Positions 7,917-16,505 are shown, numbered from the stretch's first letter. The stretch: 64,000 nt of DNA from Desulfobacterales bacterium (GCA_024226555.1 JAAELO010000457.1:62001-126000); one strand, 5' to 3'. Translations and numbers: made by a program. Notes: generated from the sequence alone by a model not told the origin.

Positions 7917-9655
7917 ACAAGTCCAAGCTCTTTTACTTTCTCTTTTGTCGGCATACCTTCACTTGATAAGCCCCTTACTTTATAATATTTACTTCTCGCT
8001 TCTAAAAAATCTTCTCTATCTATGGGAGGAACGTTAATATTGTTACCAGAACTGCCTTGCTCTTTAAAAAACCTTACAGGTAGATCATCTTCTTCCTTTG
8101 AAAAACCATTTAATGAATTGATAACCCTGTCATTATAAAAAATCCTTTCACCACAATCCAAAAGATCCTGAGCACTTTTTTTATCCCCAGTTACAGCTGA
8201 ATAGATTTTTGAATACTCCTCAAGTGATGCAGCAAAAAGAAAAAATTTACATATTGTCAGAGAATCTGCCATTGCATTTACATCCTCTGCTATCTTTATT
8301 ATTCTTGCTTTTCCACTGAAACTGAATCTGTCTGTTGCAACTGGTTTTCTTAAAATTTCATGACTTACAGGATATGCTCTAAGATGACAGCCGCCTCTTG
8401 TGGATGTTGCATAGGAAAGAGCCATTCCATATGCTCCTCTTGGGTCATAAGCAGGGAGTTCCTGTTTTTTTACAGTTATGGAAAGATCTTTTTTTCCCTT
8501 CTCTTTTGCATATCGATATGAGCCCTTTGATAAAAGTCTTTCAGAACAGGTGCCCTCACCAATATCCTTCAACAAATTTGTTATTGTCTCTGGTTTCAGA
8601 ATTTCACCTGTTAACTCCGAATGACATGCGAGAGTGGCTGCTGCACTAATTGTGTCCATTCCATACTCATTACATATAAAATTAGCATTTACTACAGATT
8701 CTTTATCCCGGTTGAGTAGTAATGCACTGAAATGAGACATTGTTTCATATTCAGGAAGAGGCCTTCCATCTTTAGCTATTTTTTTACATCTTACATGACA
8801 GCCTTGACAACCTGCATGTTTAACACCGAATTCTTTCTGATATGAAAAAGCATTCATTTTTTCAGGATCTTCAAAAGATGTTTCCTTAAAATTCATGGTT
8901 GGAATCATCCTTCTTGAACTTATAAGATCAAAAAGTGCTCCCGTTCCAAATTTTGAGATTCCTGCATCTCCCATCAAAACAGGTGAAGCCGAAACCAGCC
9001 TTAGGATATCTTCCCTTGCTTTTTTTAACTCAGTTTTATCGGCAATACTGGTCTTTTTACTTCCTTTTACAGCCAGATATTTTAAGTTCTTAATTCCACA
9101 AATAAACCCAAGTCCGTTTCTACCAGCTGCATAGTGACCATCTATCATAATGTTTGAATAGAGAACACCATTAAAAGCTGATGGACCAACAGCAGCAACG
9201 GAACCTTGCCATGAGAGTTTCTTTAATACTTCAGATATTTTTAGGTCTCTGGCTTCATCACAGGCCTTGAAACTAACTTTTTCATCAATTATTTCAATTC
9301 CACACAGTTCATCGCTTTTACCAGTTATAACAATTCCATCAAAACCAGTTTTTTTTAGCTCACTACCAAATTTACCCCCAACAGATGTATCTCCAATTGT
9401 TCCGGTTAAAGGTGAAATTGAAGTTATATTTATTCTTCCCGGAGATGGAGATGTTGTGCCAACTAATGGACCGGTGAAAAAAAGAATAGCCATCCCATCT
9501 GAATCTATCTCTTTTGTTGCACACTTTCTAAGATAATATCCAGAGAGCCCTTTTCCACCTATAAATTTATAATAAAGTTCATGATCGGGTCTTTCAATTG
9601 AAGACTCTTTTTTTGTCAGATTTATATGAAGAATTTTACCATGCCAGCCGTTCAT
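7904..9655 (-). CDS. aldehyde:ferredoxin oxidoreductase (tungsten enzyme)
   Basis: 583 residues, close to the usual ~600. The N-terminal AOR domain (1-~205; FIGGKGLSGY, GPLVGTTSPSPGR) binds the bis-pterin tungsten cofactor, and the C-terminal domains bind the 4Fe-4S cluster through C283, C286, C290 (AGCQGCHVRC) and C469 (SLTICKF). All four cluster cysteines are present. The enzyme oxidises aldehydes to acids with ferredoxin as acceptor in the cytoplasm of anaerobes, or runs in reverse. AAAGGAATCAA before the ATG is the ribosome binding site. It is first in a two-gene transcript with the aldolase, and a Fur-like box lies just upstream. Confidence 0.9.
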   Translation of the reverse strand: MNGWHGKILHINLTKKESSIERPDHELYYKFIGGKGLSGYYLRKCATKEIDSDGMAILFFTGPLVGTTSPSPGRINITSISPLTGTIGDTSVGGKFGSELKKTGFDGIVITGKSDELCGIEIIDEKVSFKACDEARDLKISEVLKKLSWQGSVAAVGPSAFNGVLYSNIMIDGHYAAGRNGLGFICGIKNLKYLAVKGSKKTSIADKTELKKAREDILRLVSASPVLMGDAGISKFGTGALFDLISSRRMIPTMNFKETSFEDPEKMNAFSYQKEFGVKHAGCQGCHVRCKKIAKDGRPLPEYETMSHFSALLLNRDKESVVNANFICNEYGMDTISAAATLACHSELTGEILKPETITNLLKDIGEGTCSERLLSKGSYRYAKEKGKKDLSITVKKQELPAYDPRGAYGMALSYATSTRGGCHLRAYPVSHEILRKPVATDRFSFSGKARIIKIAEDVNAMADSLTICKFFLFAASLEEYSKIYSAVTGDKKSAQDLLDCGERIFYNDRVINSLNGFSKEEDDLPVRFFKEQGSSGNNINVPPIDREDFLEARSKYYKVRGLSSEGMPTKEKVKELGLVWKN

Positions 9656-9677
9656 TTGATTCCTTTATAATTAAAAT

Positions 9678-9696
9678 ATAAAAGATTATCATTATC
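9678..9696 (-). promoter_or_regulatory. Fur-box-like site upstream of the AOR operon
   Basis: On the minus strand GATAATGATAATCTTTTAT matches 15 of 19 positions of the classical Fur box, ending 22 nt before the AOR start. Iron control of an Fe-S enzyme would make sense, but AT-rich DNA gives such matches by chance, and no fur gene is in the window. Confidence 0.4.
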
Positions 9697-9774
9697 ATAG
9701 AAACAACAATATTACTCTTTTTTCTTATTCTAAAATGTGATCAATTTAATTGTCACACTTTATATTATCATATA

Positions 9775-9800
9775 ATTGTTAATTATTTAGAGGTTCCCTT
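9775..9800 (+). repeat. solo end of the AGGGAATCTC element
   Basis: AATTATTTAGAGGTTCCCTT matches the right terminus of the window's MITE family. No matching left end is found, so this is a remnant. It lies immediately before the start of the next membrane-protein gene and places TTAGGA near its ribosome binding site. Confidence 0.55.
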
Positions 9801-9815
9801 AGGATATCATTTTTT

Positions 9816-10256
9816 ATGTATAAAAATTATTTTAACTCAATAAAATACAGCATCCCACTAACAATAATTCTGTTTGCAACGGTTACAATGCGAACAGAAG
9901 TTTCTTTTATAGATGGTCCATCATTTAATTATTATGGTTTTCCTTTTACCTATCTTAGGTGGTGCGGTTTCTCATCAATTGAGTACAATCTTGATATTAT
10001 AAACTTTTTCTTAAATTCTATAATTTATTTTACATTTTGTACTTTTATTGTCTCATTAAAAGCTATTTTAAATATTTTAGAACAAAAAAGAATTTTAAGC
10101 CTGATCGTTCTAATAACTTTATCTCTCTATCCTTTATTTTTTATATATGTAGAGCTGTTTTTTATGGGGGAATATTACAGAACTGTTAGTATTAATCTTG
10201 ATGGAGGAGATATAGTCGCAAGATTTTGGCATTTTGGCTTTGATCGACCATACTGA
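9816..10256 (+). CDS. hypothetical membrane protein
   Basis: 146 residues with three predicted membrane segments (about 12-30, 58-85 and 93-118) and a short polar C-terminal tail containing LDGGDIVARFWHFG. I do not recognise the family. The start follows TTAGGATATC, partly supplied by a transposable-element remnant. A MITE follows the stop after about 35 nt. It could be a small integral membrane protein of a local accessory cluster together with the next gene, which is also a small membrane protein. Confidence 0.6.
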   Translation: MYKNYFNSIKYSIPLTIILFATVTMRTEVSFIDGPSFNYYGFPFTYLRWCGFSSIEYNLDIINFFLNSIIYFTFCTFIVSLKAILNILEQKRILSLIVLITLSLYPLFFIYVELFFMGEYYRTVSINLDGGDIVARFWHFGFDRPY

Positions 10257-10290
10257 AAAAAATCTGGATTAATTATTATAATTTGATTAT

Positions 10291-10420
10291 AGGGAATCTA
10301 ATAACTGACTTTTGTATTAATTACTGCGTTACAAGAAAAAAATAACTGTTGTAAAATCGGCTCGTTACATTTTTCTCAAACCTTGTAGTTAAACCAAAAT
10401 TCTAATTATTAAAGATTCCA
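10291..10420 (+). mobile_element. MITE copy A (AGGGAATCTC family)
   Basis: 130-bp imperfect palindrome starting AGGGAATCTAATAACTG and ending CTAATTATTAAAGATTCC, with the family interior strings AAAATCGGCTCGTTA and CCTTGTAGTT. Degenerate termini suggest an older copy. Confidence 0.75.
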
Positions 10421-10465
10421 TATAGGGGAATCCCTGAATATGATTCAAAAAAATGTGAGGATAAA

Positions 10466-10915
10466 ATGTTTAAATACGATAAAAATGAAGCTATTCAATC
10501 ATTAATTAAAAGTAATTTCTTTCTATTCAATGATTGTCTTGTAAAACAGGATGATAAAGAAAATGCTGTTGCACACTTTAAACTTGATGATATTGAAAAT
10601 ATTACATCCACTAAAAAAGTTTGTAGCTGGGCTATTTTCTTTTTTCTACTCTCAGCTTTATTCTCCTCATTAGCATATTTTGTTGTTCAGTCAGAGATAT
10701 GGACTATTATAAACTACGTCCTTGGAGGACTTTCATTCTCAATTTTCCTTCTGTCTTTTATTGAAAATGTATTGGTTCTTACTGTTGCCGGTGAAATCAT
10801 AAAATACGAAATCCGTGAAGATACTAGTGAATTAAAAGGTTTTGTTGTAAGCGTACGTCAGTACAAAAACTCATATAAAAAACATGAGAACAAAGTTGTG
10901 TATAGAAATTTGTAA
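10466..10915 (+). CDS. hypothetical two-TM membrane protein between two MITEs
   Basis: 149 residues. An N-terminal soluble part (1-50) precedes a hairpin of two membrane segments (about 52-74 and 79-103) and a charged C-terminal region (110-149), which may form a small beta-rich membrane-associated domain. No family is recognised. GTGAGGATAAA precedes the ATG. MITE copies in opposite orientation flank the gene (130 bp at 10291, 132 bp at 10931), so the unit MITE-gene-MITE could in principle be mobilised together; no target duplication around the whole unit is evident. Confidence 0.65.
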   Translation: MFKYDKNEAIQSLIKSNFFLFNDCLVKQDDKENAVAHFKLDDIENITSTKKVCSWAIFFFLLSALFSSLAYFVVQSEIWTIINYVLGGLSFSIFLLSFIENVLVLTVAGEIIKYEIREDTSELKGFVVSVRQYKNSYKKHENKVVYRNL

Positions 10916-10930
10916 AATAACTACTATTTA

Positions 10931-11062
10931 AGGGAATCTCTAATAATTAGAATTTTTGATGAAAAACAAGGCATAATAAAAAACAACGGGTTGATTTTAC
11001 TACAGTTTTATTTTTGTTATAACGCTGTGTTTCGCAAAAAGATCAGTTATTAGAGATTCCCT
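10931..11062 (-). mobile_element. MITE copy B (AGGGAATCTC family)
   Basis: 132 bp, AGGGAATCTC to GAGATTCCCT, flanked by TA on both sides. It is the reverse complement of the copy at 34211-34342 with only 4 differences counted over 132 bp, so these two spread recently. Confidence 0.88.
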
Positions 11063-11066
11063 TAAG

Positions 11067-11220
11067 TAGGTATGAACCTTCATTTTTAATGATAAGAAAG
11101 TAAAATGCCAGGGCTTCTTCCAGCTTCTCCATTTTAATAGAGGATATTTTTCTTATCACTACGTCAAGGGATAGCAAGGGGACTTGCCTACGCTGCAAAA
11201 AGCATTTCAGCTCTCTATAT
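11067..11220 (-). pseudogene. possible 3' remnant of an Rpn/DUF4351-type gene
   Basis: One minus-strand frame stays open here without a start codon and encodes segments such as LKCFLQRRQVP and IKMEKLEEALAFY. The spacing of hydrophobic and Leu-Glu positions resembles the short C-terminal DUF4351 region found behind Rpn-family transposase/nuclease proteins. The resemblance is from memory and weak. It abuts MITE copy B, which may have broken it. An inverted repeat TGATAAGAAA / TTTCTTATCA (11090-11099, 11149-11158) lies within. Confidence 0.25.
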
Positions 11221-11330
11221 TCTCATTTCTAAAAATATATGTTATTATATTTGCACACAGATATCTTTAAAGCTACTTGATAATTAGTAATATTTTTTCT
11301 TTTAATTAATCAACAGGAAAGAGGTTTTAA

Positions 11331-11738
11331 ATGGCATTTATAAACTGGAATGATAGTCTAAGTGTTGGTGTTGAAAAATTTGATAAGGAACATAAGGTTC
11401 TTGTTGGGATAATAAATGATCTTAGTGATGCCATGAAACAGGGTAAAGGGAAAGAGGTTATTGGTAAAACTTTGGATGGCTTGATTGATTATACAATGAA
11501 TCATTTCAAAAACGAAGAGATGTATTTTAAAAAATTCAATTATCCTGATAAAGCAGATCATATAAAAGAACATCTGAGCTTTGTTGAGAAAGTTTCAGAG
11601 TTCAAAGAGGGGTTTGAAACTGGAAAACTATCCCTTTCTATTGAAGTTATGAATTTTCTCAAAGATTGGTTACAAAAACATATTAATACAACAGATAAAA
11701 AATATACTGCTTTTTTCAATGAAAAGGGTTTAAATTAA
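11331..11738 (+). CDS. bacteriohemerythrin
   Basis: 135 residues, a single four-helix hemerythrin domain. All seven diiron ligands are at expected spacing: H21, H58, E62, H77, H81, H117 and D122. Such proteins bind O2 reversibly in the cytoplasm and serve anaerobes and microaerophiles as oxygen buffer, scavenger or carrier. AGGAAAGAGG precedes the ATG. It is monocistronic; the convergent B12-protein remnant starts right after the stop. Confidence 0.95.
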   Translation: MAFINWNDSLSVGVEKFDKEHKVLVGIINDLSDAMKQGKGKEVIGKTLDGLIDYTMNHFKNEEMYFKKFNYPDKADHIKEHLSFVEKVSEFKEGFETGKLSLSIEVMNFLKDWLQKHINTTDKKYTAFFNEKGLN

Positions 11739-11774
11739 GGTTAAGTTTGGAGGGTGCGTTAGATTTATCGCACC

Positions 11775-12043
11775 TATACAGGCATCAATCTTGTGAAAAT
11801 TATTTGGAGCAGATGTTATAACAATGCTTCCCTTTTTTGTTTCTGGTCTTAATTTAAGACTTGTTGTTGCAATAACTCTTAAAACATTTGCTGAAGCGAG
11901 ATGTTCCTGTGCAACAGATATATCGCCACGTCCCCACAGTATACCTACTTCATACATTAAAGGTTGTATTATTTCCAGATAGTATGATTCAATATCATGA
12001 CTTTCATTTATTGATTCATTTGAATTGTTAGAGGGTTCACTTT
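11775..12043 (-). pseudogene. fragment of a cobalamin-binding (B12-binding) protein
   Basis: The minus strand encodes a clear piece of a methionine-synthase-like cobalamin-binding module: YYLEIIQPLMYEVG, WGRGDISVAQEHLAS and then GSIVITSAPNNFHKI. These match the cap-helix domain and the start of the B12-binding Rossmann domain of MerR/corrinoid-type regulators. The DxHxxG loop is absent, there is no proper start upstream (a stop lies near 12050) and the frame is unrelated after about residue 60. It is therefore a remnant, truncated on both sides, lying between the hemerythrin and esterase genes. Confidence 0.7.
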
Positions 12044-12046
12044 ATA

Positions 12047-12940
12047 TTATTTTCTTTTGCTCAGGTATACAAGGTTCAGGAATTTTGCAATTTCATCAAA
12101 AACACCTTTTGCAATCTCACCATTGACAATTCCATGTTTGTAGGAATCTATATCTTTATAGAAAGATTTTTTCTTACTTATCCGGCTACATATAATTTGA
12201 GTGTTTCTTTTATGCAGTAAAGGGTCGTTTTTTGCCTGCATTATGATTGAGGGGACATTAAGATTTGGAAGGGCCTGGTAAACATTATTCATCAGCTTTT
12301 TTAACTGAACAACACTTTGAACAGGGCATTTAAAGTAATTGATATGAGGATTATCCGGTTTGTTCTTAACAAACTCTTTGCAAAATATTTGTAAACCAAT
12401 TTTGTTCATCCAAGTGTTCCAGAAGTTAACCACTTCTGCAAAGCCAAATGCGGAACTTTTAAATTGAAGTGGAGCACTGATTGATATTACAGCATCATAA
12501 GCTTCTGGTTTTTCAATTGCATTAAGAAGAGCAAGCCCAGCACCAGCTGAAAATCCTCCAATAGAGACATTTTCACAGCAACTCTTTAAAATTTCATAAC
12601 CACTATCAACTGATTTAACCCACTCGTTTAAACGTCTTTTTGAAAGGTCGTAAGGAGAGGTTCCGTGGCCTGCTAACCTTATTGCATAAACAGAATAACC
12701 TTTTGAATATAAAAAATCTGCTAATTCACGAAGCTCGTAAGGTGCTGCCATAAGCCCATGTATAAGCAAAACACCTGCAACTGATTCAGGATTATGAAGA
12801 AAGTATGGTTTACCAATGTTTTTGGGTTTTGACTCTCCCTCGATATAGTGCAAACTATATTCCTCTTCAAACAATTTAACTTCATTATTAAGAAGATTTT
12901 CACAGGAATGATCAGAATTTAATTGTGCTTCATTATTCAT
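12047..12940 (-). CDS. alpha/beta hydrolase (esterase / monoacylglycerol lipase-like)
   Basis: 297 residues. The oxyanion-region HG lies in LLIHGLMAAPYEL, the nucleophile elbow is GFSAG, the acid is probably the Asp of AKNDPLL, and the His lies in DSYKHGI. The pattern HGLMAAPYELRELAD is typical of carboxylesterase Est30/monoglyceride lipase-like enzymes. The first ~40 residues are polar and probably an extension. No signal peptide is seen, so it should act in the cytoplasm. The ribosome binding site is weak. The true substrate is unknown; hydrolysis of short acyl esters is the conservative call. Confidence 0.85.
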   Translation of the reverse strand: MNNEAQLNSDHSCENLLNNEVKLFEEEYSLHYIEGESKPKNIGKPYFLHNPESVAGVLLIHGLMAAPYELRELADFLYSKGYSVYAIRLAGHGTSPYDLSKRRLNEWVKSVDSGYEILKSCCENVSIGGFSAGAGLALLNAIEKPEAYDAVISISAPLQFKSSAFGFAEVVNFWNTWMNKIGLQIFCKEFVKNKPDNPHINYFKCPVQSVVQLKKLMNNVYQALPNLNVPSIIMQAKNDPLLHKRNTQIICSRISKKKSFYKDIDSYKHGIVNGEIAKGVFDEIAKFLNLVYLSKRK

Positions 12941-13101
12941 TTTATATACTCATAATACATGTTTTTAAACGTTAAAAATATGCTAACTATTTAACACTAA
13001 ATAACTATGCAGACAAGAAAACATTGCTATTTAATTTAGAATCATACAAAATATAAAGAAATATCACCTAAATATAGATTTCCTAAACAAAGTGGGAAAA
13101 T

Positions 13102-14310
13102 ATGAAAAAAAATATACTGATTGCCTTTTTAATCTTTGTTAGTTGTAGTAACGGATCTGGAAAGAAAGAGGAAAAGAGAATAGAGTATAACGATATATCA
13201 AAAATCAGCAAAAAAGTATTATTAATAAAAAAAATTGAGAACAAGGGTGTTTTAAAACTCAATGAGCTTTCTGATGGGAAACAGGTTATAACAATAACTA
13301 ACAGTAGTAATGGAATTGTTTTAAATCAGGTATTTTCAAAAGATACAATAGTACATTCATTTAATTTTACAGGTTCATTGGATTTACTGAACTTTGAAGC
13401 TTTAGATACATTAAATCGTGTAAAATATTACTGGGATATAAGTAAAAACAAACTCTATTTCAGATCTTTAAATAACCAGAATGGTAAAGAATACAGATCT
13501 GAAAATATAGAACAAAGTCCGGCTCTAAAATCATTTATAAAGAAAGAAAATTTTAGTGTTATCAGAAAAGTTACAAATCCTCCTGAGTTGAAATATTTTC
13601 TGAAAAATGAAGAGAGTGTTTTTCAATCAAATTCTATTAAAGCATCTGTTTCTGGTACAGTTTTTGATGTACCAGGTAAAGAGAGTTGTCTGATGTTAGT
13701 TGATCAAAATGATTATGATGGTGATGGATATAAAGATGCACTCCTTGAAAACGCTGTGGCCTGTGGTGGTAATTGCTGCCCAAATAGTTTTTTTATAGTG
13801 ACTTACAAAGGTGATGGTAACTTTAAGGTTTTAGATAGTTTCAATTCTTCCTGGGAGGGTGCTGACCTTCAGAAGTGGAAAGGCAGATGGTCTATTGTTA
13901 CAAAATTTGTAAATGCAGGCAGCAACACTTCAGATTATTATGAATCAAGATCAAGGCATATGCTGATAAATGGAGAAACTGTTCTGGTGGAATTTGATGA
14001 AAAGAAGGAGATTGAAGCTCTTATGAACATCAGAGCTAAAGAGTTTGATATTAGTAAAGTAAATCAATCAAAAAATTACAGATTTGATCTTGATGGAGAT
14101 GGAGAAAAAGAGTTAATGCAGTGCAAGCTCTGGAATCGATGGGGCGTAGTCCAGTGTGAAATAAAAAGAAAAGAAAAGATAATTCTTAAAAATATTGGTG
14201 GAAAAAGGGTTGGAGTTTTAAAAAGAAAAACCAATGGTATGCATGATATAGTTAGTAATCATGAAGAAATATATAAGTGGAACGGATCAGAATACAAAAA
14301 GGAGAAGTGA
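13102..14310 (+). CDS. lipoprotein with Asp-rich (FG-GAP/EF-hand-like) motifs
   Basis: 402 residues. The N-terminus has a basic start, a hydrophobic stretch and a lipobox (FVSC, lipidated Cys at 15), so it is a lipoprotein. Two Asp/Gly-rich loops, DQNDYDGDGYKDALLE near 202 and FDLDGDGEKELMQC near 330, resemble Ca-binding FG-GAP/VCBS-type loops that open beta blades. Between them is a Cys-rich ACGGNCCPNS stretch. The fold could be a partial beta-propeller. The function is unknown. Its stop codon is directly followed by the stop of the convergent small gene, with no spacer. Confidence 0.75.
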   Translation: MKKNILIAFLIFVSCSNGSGKKEEKRIEYNDISKISKKVLLIKKIENKGVLKLNELSDGKQVITITNSSNGIVLNQVFSKDTIVHSFNFTGSLDLLNFEALDTLNRVKYYWDISKNKLYFRSLNNQNGKEYRSENIEQSPALKSFIKKENFSVIRKVTNPPELKYFLKNEESVFQSNSIKASVSGTVFDVPGKESCLMLVDQNDYDGDGYKDALLENAVACGGNCCPNSFFIVTYKGDGNFKVLDSFNSSWEGADLQKWKGRWSIVTKFVNAGSNTSDYYESRSRHMLINGETVLVEFDEKKEIEALMNIRAKEFDISKVNQSKNYRFDLDGDGEKELMQCKLWNRWGVVQCEIKRKEKIILKNIGGKRVGVLKRKTNGMHDIVSNHEEIYKWNGSEYKKEK

Positions 14311-14619
14311 TCACTTCTCCTCTCTGGTATTTTGTTTAATCTGATAAAGATAAACCCTGTTGGGATCGTCCATATCAAGATCGTCACTGTTTTTACAACC
14401 CATTGAAACAAGTCGTTTTTTTACATCAGATAGAACCTGGGGAGTACATTGATTGCTTAATATCCAGTTCTTTGCAATCATATCAACTCTGTGAACTGTC
14501 AAGAGGTTATGCTTGGGGTCAGCTGTTAATCCAACATACCATTCTTCAAATTCTCCTTTAATGTGTCTTGTAAAATCTTCAGCACCGTCAGTAAAGTAAG
14601 GATCGATATCAATATACAT
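14311..14619 (-). CDS. small conserved protein, degenerate GIY-YIG-like
   Basis: 102 residues. The central EEWYVGLTADPKHNL followed by a HRV motif and a later KKRLVSMGC helix resembles small proteins related to GIY-YIG nucleases (pattern W-Y-V-G-x-T-x-x-P...H), but the first GIY and the distal Glu are not obvious, so activity is doubtful. AGGAGG before the ATG is close to a perfect ribosome binding site, which supports translation. It lies between a MITE (upstream) and the convergent lipoprotein gene. The family assignment is tentative. Confidence 0.6.
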   Translation of the reverse strand: MYIDIDPYFTDGAEDFTRHIKGEFEEWYVGLTADPKHNLLTVHRVDMIAKNWILSNQCTPQVLSDVKKRLVSMGCKNSDDLDMDDPNRVYLYQIKQNTREEK

Positions 14620-14650
14620 TTAATGAAACCTCCTATCCTTTTCTATTATA

Positions 14651-14810
14651 GGAATCTCTAATAACTGCCTATAAAACAAAACAACTGAGTATGTTTCGAA
14701 AAAAAAACTGTAAAATCGTCTCGTTATTTTTTTTTAAGCAGAGACTTTATAAAACTAAAAGCTTTTATAAACGCGATATTTCAATAAAAATTCTAATTAT
14801 TAGAGGTCCT
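14651..14810 (+). mobile_element. MITE copy C, enlarged variant
   Basis: 160 bp, GGAATCTCTAATAACTG to CTAATTATTAGAGGTCC. It carries an interior segment (around 14743-14785, AAAACTAAAAGCTTTTATAA) not found in the 132-bp copies. A related string occurs at 38258-38281, so it is a sub-family trait. Confidence 0.75.
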
Positions 14811-14858
14811 AGAGGTATGGCATAATTACCATACCTTTATTATCTAAAGACCTGTTAT

Positions 14859-16505
14859 CTATTCGTTATAAGTCGACCTGATATCCTTTTTGCTGATTTT
14901 TCCAACACTTGTTTTTGGAATTTCACTGTTTAAGATTATTTTGGAAGGAATTCCATATTTTGGAATTACTCCTTTATCAACAAATCCCATGCAAAAATCC
15001 TGTATATCTTTTTCTGAAATTTTGTCCTGATATCCATCATTTAGCATGACCATTGCAAGGGGGCTTTCTCCCCATTTTTCGTCATTAACGCCTACAACTG
15101 CAACTTCATTAACAGCTTCATGCTGGCTTATTATATCTTCTAACTCAAGGGAAGATATCCATTCGCCGCCTGTTTTAATTACATCTTTTAAACGATCTGT
15201 TATTTTAAGATAACCTTCAGAATCTATAACACCAATATCGCCGGTGTGAAGCCAACCATTTTCCCAAAGTTCTTCACTTTTTTCTTCATCCTTAATATAT
15301 CCCTGGGTGAGCCATGGAGTTCTTGTCACAACTTCACCCGCTGTTTTACCATCATGTGGAAGTGGATTTCCATCCATATCCACTATTTCAAGCTGAACAT
15401 TTGGAACAGGTAGTCCTGTTTTACAACGAACTTCAACCTGGTCATCTTCATCCCAATCCAGCATATGAGGTTTCATGTTAGCTAAAGTAAGAAGGGGACA
15501 TGTTTCTGACATTCCGTATCCGGTATATAGGTTTATACCATGTTTTAAAGCTGCTTTACAAAGGCCTTTGGATAAAGCAGAACCTCCAATAATTACTTTC
15601 CAACCCTTTAGATCCAGCTGATCGATAACAGGACTTGAAACAAGCATATTTAATATTGTTGGAACACAGTGGGAATAGGTAACCTTTTCTCCAATTATTA
15701 GTTTAAGAAGCATTTCAGGCTCATATCTTCCAGGATAAACCTGTTTGGCTCCTAACATTGTCATAAGGTAGGGCATTCCCCAGGCATGTACATGGAACAT
15801 TGGAGTGATCGGCATGTAAATATCTTTGGAGGAGATCCTTGCCTGGGAATCATATGCGCAAAGTCCGGACATTGCTCCATAAGTATGAAGTACAATTTGA
15901 CGATGACTAAAGAAAACACCTTTTGGTAGTCCCGTTGTGCCTGTAGTGTAAAACGTTGTAGCCATGGTGTTTTCGTTAAAATCAGGAAAATTGTATTCCT
16001 CAGATGCGCTACCCATAAGACTTTCATATTCACCGGCGAAATCAAGTGTTGATTCCGGTTGAACCTGATTATCTGTTAATAGAACAACATTTTTAACAGT
16101 TTCAAATTTATCTTTTACTGATTCAAGAAGTGGAAGGAACTCTTCATTAACAAGAATAACATCATCTTCTGCATGGTTAATTGTGTAAATGAGCTGCTCT
16201 GAAGTTAAACGAATATTTACTGTGTGAAGTACAGCTCCCATCATTGGGATTGCAAAAAAACATTCGAGATAACGATGAGAATCCCAATCCATTACTGCGA
16301 CGGTATCTCCTGGTTTTACACCAATAGATACAAGCATGTTCGCAAGTTTTTTGACCCTTTTACCAAAATCCTTGTAGGTGTACCTTAAGCTGTCTCTGTA
16401 AACTATCTCCTGATCTGGTGAATAAATAAGAGGAGTATCAAGTAAATTTTTAATTAAGAGTGGATAGTCGTAGGCGCTTTTTGTTGGATTGATTAATTTC
16501 GTCAT
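14859..16505 (-). CDS. AMP-dependent acyl-CoA ligase (medium/long-chain fatty acid type)
   Basis: 548 residues, full length for the ANL superfamily. The P-loop is YTTGTTGLPKGV near 190, the A5 motif is YGMSETCP near 335, GWLHTGDIG is near 425, and the catalytic Lys is in SVGKISKKDIR near 538. It activates a fatty or aromatic acid to acyl-CoA through an acyl-adenylate in the cytoplasm. The overall pattern is AlkK/FadD3-like, suggesting medium- to long-chain substrates. GGAGATAATAA precedes the ATG. It is monocistronic, between a MITE and the NarL-type regulator. Confidence 0.9.
   Translation of the reverse strand: MTKLINPTKSAYDYPLLIKNLLDTPLIYSPDQEIVYRDSLRYTYKDFGKRVKKLANMLVSIGVKPGDTVAVMDWDSHRYLECFFAIPMMGAVLHTVNIRLTSEQLIYTINHAEDDVILVNEEFLPLLESVKDKFETVKNVVLLTDNQVQPESTLDFAGEYESLMGSASEEYNFPDFNENTMATTFYTTGTTGLPKGVFFSHRQIVLHTYGAMSGLCAYDSQARISSKDIYMPITPMFHVHAWGMPYLMTMLGAKQVYPGRYEPEMLLKLIIGEKVTYSHCVPTILNMLVSSPVIDQLDLKGWKVIIGGSALSKGLCKAALKHGINLYTGYGMSETCPLLTLANMKPHMLDWDEDDQVEVRCKTGLPVPNVQLEIVDMDGNPLPHDGKTAGEVVTRTPWLTQGYIKDEEKSEELWENGWLHTGDIGVIDSEGYLKITDRLKDVIKTGGEWISSLELEDIISQHEAVNEVAVVGVNDEKWGESPLAMVMLNDGYQDKISEKDIQDFCMGFVDKGVIPKYGIPSKIILNSEIPKTSVGKISKKDIRSTYNE

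Noticed and set aside
7904-9655. Tungsten-dependent formaldehyde or glyceraldehyde-3-phosphate oxidoreductase as specific call
   Set aside because: The C-terminal fragment patterns do not discriminate between AOR sub-families by eye, so only the family name is used.
11161-11210. Cyclic-di-GMP (GEMM) riboswitch upstream of hemerythrin
   Set aside because: AAGGGATAGCAAGGGGAC only superficially resembles the motif; the conserved second helix and A-rich junction are missing.
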